Shown: piece after piece, positions 12,458-22,289 of the stretch | Numbering within the stretch: the stretch's first letter is position 1 | How the letters are laid out: the number at the start of each line of letters is the position of its first letter | NCBI GenBank assembly: GCA_036897625.1 | Contig: JAYMTA010000888.1 | Location: forward strand, 1-23,345 | Source: Pelargonium cotyledonis | Lineage: Eukaryota; Streptophyta; Magnoliopsida; Geraniales; Geraniaceae | DNA: 23,345 bases | Direction of reading: 5' to 3' | Program-made: the position numbers and the translations under genes | The notes under the pieces: model-generated | Databases searched by the model: none | Told to the model about the DNA's origin: nothing | The model's input: only the letters and a program-made list of their open reading frames with translations

Positions 12458-15400
12458 CTACTTCTGCGGCTTCTTCCATAAAACTCCAATTTTTCTTAGC
12501 ATGTTCCCGTTTTTCTTCTTCAGCAGATCATCATCATCCATGTCTTCAGAGTAGGGTAAGCTAAGCTTCCCTTGGTTATAGTTGTTGCTGTCCAAAGATC
12601 CAGTTCTCTCCATGAACTTCCCGTTATTCCCTGTTGAAAGCATGGCAGCGGCTGCCTCCGCAGCCTTTCTCCACTGGTCGGATTGCACCTTCAACCTTCT
12701 CAACTCTGCCTCAATTTCACAACTTGCAGCCTGTGTTGCCTCCAGCTGCTCACTGACCCTCGCGGCTCTCCTGTTACTCTTATCTGTTTCTTCCATAACA
12801 AACCCAAGCTTCATGACAGCCTCTCGCTCAGCAGCTCTTGCTGCCTCAAGCTCTGAAACCACCTTGTCACTAACATCACCTCGATCCGTTTCTTTTTTCT
12901 TGACTTCCAACTTTAGCATCTTGTTTTCATCTAATATGTTCTGCATTTCAGTCTCCTTACCCATCAAACTGGCTCTCAACTCTGCCACGTCTTCTCTTAG
13001 TTTGTTCAGCTTTTGTTCCAGTTCAGATTCTCCGTGGGACGATGGGCTTTTCCTGAGCTTTATATTCAAACCCTCATTCTCCTCTGCAATACCCTGCAGT
13101 TCAGTTTCCTTGTCCATCAGGTTTGCCTTCAACTCCTCAATATCAGCCTTTCTTTTCTCTAGTTCTGCCTCTAGTTCAGCCTCTCTCAGACTCAGTTTAG
13201 TTTTTGTCTGCTCTACCAGCTCAATAGCATTTCGTATTTGCACCGTGCTTTGTATTTGCTCTTCATGATATTTCATCTCAGCAATTTCTAGAGCACATCT
13301 TAACTGCGCAACCTCAGACTTCAAAGAACAAAGCTCTGCCTGAAGCTCGCTTGACTCCCTCAGCTTTTGGTTTTCTTCATTGTCCAGTTCAATTTTAGGA
13401 GGACCTCCAAATACTTGACAATGGTCGCTAGATCCTGAGTCATGTGTGTTAACAATTCCTTCTAGCAAGCTCACTCGGGTCCTTGACTGTTCCAACTCTG
13501 AAGCAACAGAGTTATAAGCTTCCGTTACTTTCATTCCTTCTGTCCTCAGCACTTCGACAGTTCTTTTGGCAGTTTCTAGTTGCATCAGGGTTTCACTAAC
13601 TAGTGCTTGGGCCAGAGCTTCTGATTCTTTGCAATCCTTTACCTGGGTTTTCATGTTCTCCACTACCAAAAGAGTCTCAGTCAATTGTTCTTTCAAGCTA
13701 TCGAGCTCTATATTTGCCAGTTCTGCATGCTTGAGATGTTCAGCCTCAGATTCGGGTGATATTTCCAGCTGGACCCTTAACTGCTCAATCTCATTCAGGG
13801 CAGAGGCCAAAGCAGATGAGTCAAGTGAGTGTTGCTTTTTGATAGCCTCGAGCTCAGACTGCCATGCTTGATCTTTTTCCAGTGAGAGCTTTTGGAGCTC
13901 AAGAACATGAGCTTCCTCAGAGGCAGACAACTCCAAAAGCTGCTTCTCGAAGTCTTCCAGTTTTGAAGTAGAGGCCAACATTTGCTTCTGGGATTCCTCG
14001 GAATCTTGCTGAGCTTGCTTCTTCCATGATTCAGATGAACTCAGTTGGTCCTTCGTTTTCTTCAGCTCCTCCTGAAGGTGAGAGACCTGAGATTCCAATT
14101 CAGATATTCTACTTGGGCGCTTCTTCTGGAATCAAGAAAAATATTTTGAAGACTCAGAATTTGAAATACTACAGCAAACCAATCACTAATTTTGTAAGCA
14201 ATAGAAAACATCATTTCAAACTATGGCACCATGTTTAATCTGAAGGAATATAAGCACTTTAAGGTCATAAACATAAAAAAATTTACAAAAATAGAAAAGC
14301 ACTAAAATTTAATGCAAAGGTCAAGAATCTATAACTAAAAGCCTTTGTAAAATATATAAAGAGATGCCAAATTTGAAGCATCTTTAAGTAAAGATGAGCT
14401 GGGAAAAGAAAAGCATAAATACAGGTTAAACTTGGTTTAGATATACCGAAAAGGAAAAAAAAAAGACGGGAAAAGAATCTACCCCAAGGACAGTTTAATC
14501 ATTTGGTGACACATACAACAGCTGGGACAAGTCTGTAATGCAGCTTCCTCAATAGAAGCTTGCCCTTTATATTCAGAAGCAGGGGGAGAAAAATAGCATG
14601 TAAACAGAAAATGAATCACTGAAAAGCAATCTTGTTGTAGGGTAAGCACTTTACAATTTCAAATATGATCATTTCCTAGATAGAGCTACATAAGAGCCTC
14701 TGTAAAAAAGAAACCATAGGTCCATAACACGGTCATACATGATACCTGTGTTCTTAATTTCAACTATTATTATCAAAATGGTGTAGCAGAAGCAATTACT
14801 GTTGGATTCAAATATTAAAGTACCTCAGGCACGGGGCTCCTTGGTGACCGGCGTTCAGTGACCTTAGGGCTTCTATCTTTTGGTGTTCTGTTAGCCTGAT
14901 TTGAAGAAGATGCCGAATCAGATTCTAATGAACTGGTCTTCAGTTGGCGTGCAGCTCTAGGAGAAACTCTTAGAGGCACTTCTGAGGAACCATTTCTGCA
15001 TGAAAAGAAGAGAAAAGCAATCAAGCACATATAAGAAATACAATCCAACCCAAAGAAATGAGAAAAATAAACATATATGGGAGGAAAACAGCAATAACAT
15101 AGACACAAAAGCAAATTCGATTATACTGAAGCTTGTAGTGATAATGTGACTTCTGCAACATATTATGAACTATCAACACTAACTGAAGTCACAAAGTAAG
15201 AGATGGTGTGGAACTTTAATATATCAAGACATGTTAATCTGCAACATATACTCGTGTTACAGGAGAATATACATACTACAAAAAAGAATGAACTAATAAT
15301 GTTAAAACCTAATAATAAATAAAAACCGATTAAGATCACAACTCATGAGCAACTGATCCACCGATTCCATATATTGACAAGACAACAATGCCCTTCCCTC

Positions 15401-16010
15401 TCTGAGGTGGGGAGAGATGCCGCACTTAGCCACAAGGGTTTGTGGGTCAAAGAGAGAAATGAAGCTTATTTTCTCACCAGATCAAGGTATCTATGTTCCT
15501 TTGACAATAATAGCATTATAGGTCTCCTTATAATCCCTACATGGCCTTGAAGTAGGATATAACACAAATGGATAAGTATTTGTTTTTCGACACCAAAAGA
15601 TACAGAGTGCAGCTAAAGATACATACCATAACAAATGGGTTTTCAATTGTAACTTGATGGAAAAAGATGCTTCAAGTCCATAGTAAACTGAATACATGAT
15701 TCATACAAGGAGTTTTTGGATGTTTCGATATGTAAGACAAACCCACCAGCTATCTAATAAAGGACGCTACAGACAATGCAATAACATACAACAAATGCTC
15801 ATAAATTTCAAGCATCAAGGTGTAATTTTCAAGTACAGGCAACAGATAATAAATGGAAAAAGCAGGTAAAACCACCGCTTACTTTCAAAAAGTACAACCC
15901 ATTGCCTCATAGCAACAAGACAACCCATTAAATTTAATCAATCAACTCGGCAATATGAATAGAACAATCACAAAAAGCATTTGAAATTACCTCGCCTTTG
16001 GAGTCTGCAT
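12458..16010 (-). CDS. Interactor of constitutive active ROPs (ICR/RIP family), long coiled-coil scaffold
   Basis: Plant-specific scaffold that binds GTP-loaded ROP GTPases and links them to microtubules, exocytosis or polarity factors. Three coding exons on the minus strand, 15991-16010, 14824-14995 and 12458-14125, join in frame to give 619 aa. The N-terminus MQTPKAR, then [19 protein letters not shown] and RRSPRSP form the basic, Ser/Pro-rich head typical of the family. From about residue 72 to 560 the chain is almost continuous heptad-like coiled coil, including [18 protein letters not shown] (about 163-180) and a QWRKAA motif at 548-553, the signature required for ROP binding in ICR1. 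The end is acidic then basic ([13 protein letters not shown] ... VLWKKPQK). Length and ends fit the ICR2/ICR3-type clade; exact orthology is inference. Residues 390-421 and 441-472 are internal repeats. The first large frame visible in exon 3 begins with TTG and is not the true start. No breaks are seen. Confidence 0.92.
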
Positions 16011-16089
16011 GATTTCAACCACAAGGTAAAAGAAAACAATATTTAGTTGTTCGAAGCTAGGCACTTAAATGCTACTTGACCCACACAAC
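16011..16089 (-). other. 5'-UTR part of the ICR start-codon exon
   Basis: On the minus strand TTTTGCAG ends at 16090, a good 3' splice site, and the exon would run from 16089 into the ATG at 16010. No ATG occurs in it before the start codon, but it carries the end (TAA, 16065-16067) of an upstream ORF that begins in the previous exon. The leader intron would be 16090-17445 (1356 nt), and further small leader exons inside it cannot be excluded. Confidence 0.6.
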
Positions 16090-16951
16090 CTGCAAAATAG
16101 TCCAGAGAAATCACAAGTTGAGACAAGGGTATCCTATGTGCATGTAACAAGAAATAAATGTGCTCATTTTTCAGCTGAAATCGAATTAAATGAAATCATA
16201 TGGATTGGGCAGAGCCCGTTTATGGACCCATAATAGCATCAGATATTCTCAGCAGCAGCAAAATTATCACAACTACAGAATACCAAAACAGAAAGCCATC
16301 ATTTTTTTCAACTACACAGTGATCAGGTAATAATAGTTACGTTTGCCCATTCAAAACTATCACATTTCTCCGAAACCCGGAACCATTATTGCATCCACGA
16401 GAGAGTGTACAGCCATGGAGAAACACAAGAATGAAATTACAAGAATACCCATAATGAACTTTTACAGCAAAAATCACAACAAATGGAGCATGGTAGGGAC
16501 ATTTGTGTGTTTTGATCATGAAAGAGTAGAAATTTCCTCATCCATAAGGTGCCGTGAATTTAGGAGCAAACAGAGAGCTGTGGGGTACAGAAGTTGAAGA
16601 ATACAGTGAAAAGTTTTTGCCTTCAAGGGTTTTAAACTGCAAACAAATCTGTTTGTTTCCAGGGAAAATTTTCTGGAAAAGCACATTCAGAAAGAAAAAA
16701 CAGAAAATCAAACCTGTGTCAAGTTTCAAATTTGAGATTCTACTAAAAATCTGAGGCTGTTATGTACGGGAACACTAGGAATCAGATCAAAAGCTAAGCA
16801 GAAAAAAAAGAATCAAATTTGCAGGAAAATCGAATCATGCAAACGATATAGAAACAAAACGACAACGAAAGGGTGTGCGACATAGCATAAAATTAGCCTT
16901 TTCTCAGAGATTCGACATGTTTTGTGTAATCTAGAGAAAAAGAAGAGCCAT

Positions 16952-16969
16952 AGCTTGACACTTCAAGCT
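16952..16969. repeat. Short perfect hairpin in the ICR leader intron
   Basis: AGCTTGA (16952-16958) and TCAAGCT (16963-16969) are perfectly complementary around a 4-nt loop. It is the only notable structure I see in this 1.36-kb intron. Its significance is unknown. Confidence 0.4.
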
Positions 16970-17445
16970 CCAGATGTCGAGCACTGAGCTACAATACACT
17001 GCACTGTACCGGCTAAGCCAAGAACTTTCACGGATTTCGAGAAACCAAATAAAACAGAAAATCTAAAGTTACATCATTGCCAACAGTAATATATATTTCC
17101 AAACAAGATCAGACATAAGTGGCACAAAACCCCTACCCTCGTCGCCTCTGTTTGGTGGCTGAGAAAATGAAGCCACTGAAAAACCTTACCTTGCGTTCGG
17201 TTGCCGAGAAAATGAAGGAAAAAAAAAGGAGAAACGGAGAGCACACTCAACCGAGTGAAATGTACAACTTTTAGCTCAGTCGAGTAAAAGTCGTTCCGTA
17301 ACCAGAAACGACAGCACCGGAAACCCCAACGTCTCGCAAAACAACTTTTCCTTTTCCCACATTTTCTCAACAACCAAACAAAACGGGTTCTATAAAGTTC
17401 GAATCTTTTTAACAAAAATAGCCAAAGGGTTGCTTGTCCTCTTAC

Positions 17446-17720
17446 CTGGTGCACATAAATGAGGCTCTGGACTAAACCCAAAAAACCATAATAAAAGAAC
17501 ACGAAGAAGAATAAGAAGAAGCAGTAATGGAGATTGGAATGCGCAGCTATGAAGAAGGTTCTGAGTTTCTTGTTCCTTTCTTCTCCAACTTCTCGCTGTT
17601 CTCGAAGCTATTGATATTCAAAAAAGAAAATAAAAAACAGAGTGTGTACTGTGTGGAGGAGTAGTAGAGCGAGCGTGGGTGAGAGAGGAGTGAGTGAGTG
17701 GGAAGAAAATTAGATGGAGC
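17446..17720 (-). other. First 5'-UTR exon of the ICR-like gene
   Basis: The gene strand shows a pyrimidine-rich, CT-repeated leader (ACTCACTCACTCC... CTTCTTCTTATTC) that ends in a consensus donor CACCAG|GTAAGA at 17446/17445. No long frame is present. It carries two short upstream ORFs: ATG 17489 to TAG 17472 (five residues) and ATG 17456, which reads through the splice into the next exon. The transcription start near 17700 is a guess from composition; I see no TATA box. Confidence 0.55.
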
Positions 17721-17789
17721 TGCTGGTTATGGAAACAAAAAACGGATAGTACAAATTTGTCGTTTCAGGTACTTGTTGAGAGAGATTTC

Positions 17790-17814
17790 AAATTAAATTA
17801 AATTAAATTAAATT
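17790..17814. repeat. Pentanucleotide microsatellite (AAATT)5
   Basis: Five uninterrupted AAATT units lie just upstream of the presumed ICR transcription start. Such repeats are often length-polymorphic; no function is implied. Confidence 0.9.
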
Positions 17815-18009
17815 CGGTTTAAAAACTATTTTAGGTCCATCCAGATCTATTTTTTTCTTATTAAATTCTTTTTGAAATCAGTTCGATTTTCGAGGATCCA
17901 TGAGAGAGGCTTGTGTTTTTATGGCTATGGGTGTTGTTTTCTTCAATTTCACGCCATCTTTTGTTGTGCTAGTCCTCTTGTATTTTACTTAGTGTTAACC
18001 TTAATCTTT

Positions 18010-18045
18010 GATGGTTGTAGCTTGGTTGGGTTAGGCCCAACCATC
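18010..18045. repeat. Nested inverted repeats around a GGCCCA motif
   Basis: TGGTTGGG (18023-18030) pairs with CCCAACCA (18036-18043) across a 5-nt spacer, and GATGGTTG (18010-18017) can alternatively pair with CAACCATC (18038-18045). The two stems share the right arm and so compete. The GGCCCA in the loop and right arm is a site II-type motif, upstream of the ICR gene by about 300 nt. Confidence 0.55.
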
Positions 18046-18143
18046 GTATTGTTTAGCGGGCTTCTTCAAAAGATTTGAACTTGTTATCTCGGCCCAATTG
18101 CTAAAATTGTCCTATTTTTGTTATTTTATCCGTTACCAAATAA

Positions 18144-18490
18144 GTGTCATTGTGTTCGAGGTTGAGGGAATGTCTGGTGGGGGTTGTCCGGGACAATACA
18201 GAAAGGCGTTGGCGTGGCGGTCGTGTTAGTTGGTTGGGAGTTTGCAAGCAACGTATAGCTGAAGCAATTACAATTAGGGAGACTTTTAGCTGGATTGGAG
18301 TTCAGGAAAGAAGTAATGAAGATTTTGTATTTAAATTGGATTAGCTAATCTGCGAATCGGGTGACCTTGGTTATTTGACTCTTTGTCAGACACGGAGGGA
18401 TGGTTGGTTCTTCATTCCCATAGATGTTTCTCATTTGTTACTTTTGAATATGTTTGCCCGAGTAATAAAGTTTAGCTTTTCCATTTAAAA
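18144..18490 (+). pseudogene. Decayed 3' end of a LINE-type element (RNase H-like domain relic)
   Basis: The frame from 18144 contains GVVRDN, then RIAEAITIRE, SWI and VFKLD, the spacing and wording seen in the RNase H-like (RVT_3) domain found at the end of plant LINE polyproteins. A TAG (18342-18344) interrupts it; the same frame then stays open for about 45 more codons including RDGWFFIP and SHLLLL, resembling the W-x-x-x-P C-terminal motif of such proteins. AATAAAG (18464-18470) and an A-rich tail follow, as at LINE 3' ends. The middle of the domain appears deleted. The match is from memory of the family and is moderate. Confidence 0.5.
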
Positions 18491-18503
18491 AGAATATATA
18501 TTA

Positions 18504-18717
18504 CTCTCTCCGTTCTAAAATGAGTGTCTTGTTTCTATTTTTATATTATTTATTAGTGTTTTTCCTATAGTACCCTTATCACTTATGCACATGTACAAAT
18601 CTGCGCATAAAGTGTAGGTGGAGAAAGTGAGGTTATATTGAAAACACTAAATTATTTTTGTAATTCTTAATTTTTTCAAAAAATAGAAACAATACACTTA
18701 TTTTGAAACATAAGGAG
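18504..18717. mobile_element. Stowaway-like MITE (Tc1/mariner-derived)
   Basis: The 214-bp element starts CTCTCTCCGTTCTAAAATGAG and its right end, read on the other strand, starts CTCCTTATGTTTCAAAATAAG; the first 39 bases of the two ends match at 31 positions. Both ends are flanked by TA (18502-18503 and 18718-18719), the Stowaway target duplication, and the CTCC-TCCGTT terminus is the family signature. The interior is AT-rich without a coding frame. It sits 14 bp after the LINE-like relic. Divergence between the ends suggests an old insertion. Confidence 0.9.
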
Positions 18718-18954
18718 TATATAATTGGGCATGAATGGTCCATAATATATTTAAAATAAGATGTCAATTTTTAAATGATGATATTTTTGTTGGACAGGGA
18801 GACGATAATAAGCGACGAATATGTTAATTAAAATTAATAAAATAACTTGGACAAAGATTTGCACTTGGAATGAATGTTGCCATATCTATCCTTAAAATGT
18901 TCCGTTGGTGCTAAAACAACACTAACACCACCAGAACTCAATGCAGCTTTCACT

Positions 18955-21900
18955 TCATGCTTCCACAACAAGCCCTTCACGATTTGGTCTATGCCGGTTC
19001 GTGTAAATATCTTTGTCATGCGAGTATCTCCGATCAAAGTCTTTATCACTCGTCGGCTTCCCGGGTTTCTGTTTCTCAGCAAAAAAATTATGCAAAACTT
19101 TTACGTATGAAATTAAGAGTTTAATAAGTTTGCAACATTCTTAGTTTCTTACCTCGTTTGATGTATCGTGACATTGTTTATGAATCTTATCGAGCTCGTT
19201 TATTTGTTGGGGAGTCATCCCGAACCACTCGTCGATCCAAATAAAACAATTCCGATGACTTTCTATGAAAAGAGCTCTCTCACCCTACAAAAAATTTCAT
19301 ACAGAAATGTTAATTAATAGAGCTATGTCATAATTGGCACCTGAAAATCATTGTTTGTGTATATTACCGAAAGCAAAGCTTGCTCAAGACGATTACCAAA
19401 CCCCCAATATGGTGCATCTACGGTTACCAACTTATATGCTGTCATAACTGGTTTGCACCTATCCTGCAAAACAGAAAAACTCGCAAAAGTACTTACAAGG
19501 ACCCGACATTTGATCCATTAGAAGTAACATGTGATTTGCGTGCAGTAACGGAGCCAGAATGTAGAATATGGGTGTGCAACTAAACATGGAACCCAGTATC
19601 TCATCCTTAATCAGTAGATGAGCATATTACAGCTGAACTGAAACGTTCATCGAAAAATTCATGAATTTACTTAATATTTAATGAAGTTCTGGGGATGGCA
19701 GGACAAAATACCCTAAGTAAAGCTACGACTTGGGGCTATAAGATAGACAAAAACTTGATAAATGTATGAAATATCGAAGATACTGGTTAGGAATGTACCG
19801 ACCTGCCATCCCTCCAAAAGTGGACCACGGCCACTTCTCACTGACTTAAAATTGGAGAAGTCTACACTACTAGATTCAATTATGTTATTCCAACCACCGT
19901 CCCTTCCAGCTGAAGCTATATCGACAACCTCCACCTGCCTGGTTGCTAGTTTTTGTTTGCTGAGACCGTGCACCTACCTCATTACATTATCAGTTGCGAA
20001 AGGCAAAATTAAGGATCCAATTCAAGAAAGATTTGTATCTGACAGAAACGTAGCCCATGAACTATGAAAGAGACTCACATTTTCCAATTTCCCGTTATCA
20101 GCGCTATGTACAGTTTCAATGGTTAGAACAAATTTGGAAAAATACGGGCACTGCAGAATCACAACACCAATCAGTATAGCATTCTACACCACAGACCGAA
20201 ACATTTTACATATCCAAATGACAGAAATTGGTATCAAAGAGAATGTGGATTTTACCTTGATTACTGAGTAATGCAACATCCATTGGTAAAAGTCAACAAA
20301 AGAAACGTGTTAATACAGATTCTAAATTTCTAATAGTACCGTGTCAAATAGAGAGCTGCATATCAGGAGGTCTTGCTCACCTGTTTTGCATTTCGGGTAC
20401 GCATTCCAGGATTCCTCTTGCATGACAAGTGCCTTTGCTGGAGCTAAAGTTGTAAGCCATGCAGGAACTTTGCTGTAAAGCACAATAACTAGAATGAGAA
20501 TGAGATTCCATACTAAAGCCAATTTCATAGCTAAAAAGTCATAATCCAAACAAGACGAACGAGAATTTCATCCTCATTCCCGTGCTTGATTCTCATTCCT
20601 GAAGGAAAATTCTAAGACAAACGTTAACTTAGTTCTATAACTCGATATCAACATCTACCAAATGGCAATTAGAGCTCACCAATATTACCTTCTTACACTT
20701 CATATTTTAACAATATATACCTCTACCTCCTCAAAGATGAAATGATTGGTTCAGTTCATGATCAAGATGGCCCGAATATTATAAGGCTAAACAGTGGAAG
20801 ATTGAGTTGATATAAGATTGCTCAAAATTCTCCCGTAGTGTCATATTATATGCTAAGGTGGCGTTTATGTTGAAAATAATTGGAATGCAACATAAACAAT
20901 GATAATTTCATTTCAATTCCGATTCCCGAACAAAAATTCTAATCAAAATGCTTAGCAAGTGCCTATCCAATTTCAGTAATAACCTATACCACATAATGAA
21001 CCAAACCCAAAAGAGAACAGTCTTCTGTGAACAACAGATAGCAGTTTGGCATGCCAAATTCCACATCTGCCAATATGTAATATTCGTATACATCCAAATA
21101 AAAGGTTTGTATCAACATACCTCTGTAGATGATAGACTTTGGATGTGTATTGACCCTTTCCTAATACATCATCTTCAAATGGTTTGAACTCTAAAACGTC
21201 CACCCTTTCGTTGCTATTGGTGCTCTCTCGCTGCATCTTGCTCACCATATACATTTGAGCAATTTCATACTGCAATACACAACCCATATTTTATAACATC
21301 TTAAAAAGAAAACACAAATTTGTTCGAATCCAAAAGTTTGTCGGGTTAGCGAGTTCCTTTACCTCATCCAATGACATTGGCATGACAACGCGACTTGAGA
21401 AAGAGAAGTTATTGCGTCAAGGGAAACATTAGAGCCAAATATATAAATATGTAAAAAAAATTTACATGTAAAGTCGTTCATACTTGAACAACTAAACTTT
21501 GTCCAACTAAAAACAGGAGGTTGGATTGAATGCACGTGAGATTAGATGACAAAAAACATATGCACGATTTCACATGTACCATTTGCAATTTCTTACCTTT
21601 TCCCCAAGAACCAAACATGGAAATATAATGATAACAAAAGAAGTCAAAATCAAACAAAAGATAACAACTAGAATTAACAATTCGTGCATGTATCATGCTA
21701 AAAGTTACTATTCGCACAACACGAACACACCCAACAATATGACCAACACATTTTGCACGACACAACCCAAAGCGACATAATATCAGGAGTGTCACAAATA
21801 GGATAATTAATCATGTATGCGTGTATTTTGAAGCTCAACGCGATTATTAAACATGTGTTGGGTAGATCAACCGGAACCCTAACAACATTAGTGAGCCCCA

Positions 21901-22005
21901 AAACACAAAATGCTCATGTCAAGCATGTTAGAGACACAAATTGTAAGCTCAATTAACAACAATGACACAGAAACAAAAAGGATACAACTCCTTGATGAGT
22001 ACCAT
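18955..22005 (-). CDS. Phosphatidylinositol transfer protein, single-domain StART-like (class I PITP)
   Basis: Cytosolic/membrane-surface lipid carrier that exchanges phosphatidylinositol and phosphatidylcholine between membranes. Ten coding exons on the minus strand: 21986-22005, 21363-21393, 21121-21269, 20381-20472, 20256-20263, 20079-20150, 19803-19973, 19368-19463, 19153-19284 and 18955-19068; total 885 nt, 294 aa. It begins MVLIKEFRVVMPMSLDE, then YEIAQMYMVSKM, GKGQYTSKVYHLQ, WNAYPKC, VIKCPYF, TGRGPLL-type SGRGPLLEGW, KPVMTAYKLVTVDAPYWGFG and ESHRNCFIWIDEW. Thr59, Lys61 and Asn90 coincide even in number with the inositol-contacting residues of rat PITP-alpha. The fourth such residue, a glutamate, aligns with Asp245. 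Exon 5 is an 8-nt microexon. The tail after about residue 257 (KPGKPTSDKDFDRRY...) is basic and variable. The last exon has two in-frame acceptor choices. The donor after exon 7 (GTCGGT) is weak but supported by homology. No disabling change is seen. The gene is unrelated to Sec14-type PITPs. Confidence 0.92.
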
Positions 22006-22283
22006 GCCTGCAAAAACAATAATCGACGAGGTTCCCAATTAAATTCCGAATTCGATCCGACAGATTGAGGATGTACAGTGGCGCAATCGGAGCCAAAGCA
22101 GGTACGGCCGATATGAGATGAAGAGCGATGGGTGACGCTCCGTTGGAGAATCAGCCGATGTCGAAGAACAGTGAAACGCGTTCCGTTCGTCGACCCCTCT
22201 CTTCGGCCGACGAGACCACGCTCGTTGGAATGGAAGAGATTTTATTGGTGCTTTGGAATGGAGCCATTGCTTTTCTATTTATC
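22006..22283 (-). promoter_or_regulatory. PITP 5' leader and TATA-like promoter
   Basis: On the gene strand GATAAATAGAA (22273-22283) is a TATA-like box, placing transcription start near 22245. The leader is GC-richer than the surroundings. Immediately before the ATG the sequence reads TTTTTGCAGGC, a consensus 3' splice site two bases from the start codon, so a leader intron may end there; candidate donors such as CGGCC|GTACCT (about 22086) are not compelling. Confidence 0.5.
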
Positions 22284-22289
22284 AAAACA

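Larger units (their letters stand above)
17821..18954. other. Intergenic region between the ICR promoter and the PITP gene
   Basis: From left to right: ICR upstream DNA with two GGCCCA (TGGGCC on the gene strand) motifs at 18034-18039 and 18091-18096, a GC-rich palindrome (18010-18045), a LINE-like relic (about 18144-18490), a Stowaway-like MITE (18504-18717), and a short AT-rich stretch that probably contains the 3' UTR of the PITP gene. Confidence 0.6.

Noticed and set aside
12582..13268. 228-codon plus-strand open frame, Ser-rich
   Set aside because: It lies antisense to the ICR coiled-coil exon. Coiled-coil coding DNA rich in GAR and CTN codons leaves few stops on the opposite strand; the antisense protein is low-complexity Ser/Leu with no domain.
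13566..13871. 101-codon plus-strand open frame
   Set aside because: Same explanation: shadow of the ICR exon.
16976..17031. tRNA-like sequence; the minus strand has TAGCTCAGTGCTCGA, like a tRNA D-arm
   Set aside because: No B-box (GTTCGANTC) at the right distance and no acceptor stem; it cannot fold as a cloverleaf.
18834..19082. 82-codon minus-strand frame over the last PITP exon
   Set aside because: It is a different frame from the one reached through the preceding exon; the spliced frame gives E-KPGKP and stops at TGA 18955-18957.
21322..21332. GTTCGAATCC, a perfect tRNA B-box word
   Set aside because: The flanking bases do not pair as a T-stem and there is no A-box upstream.
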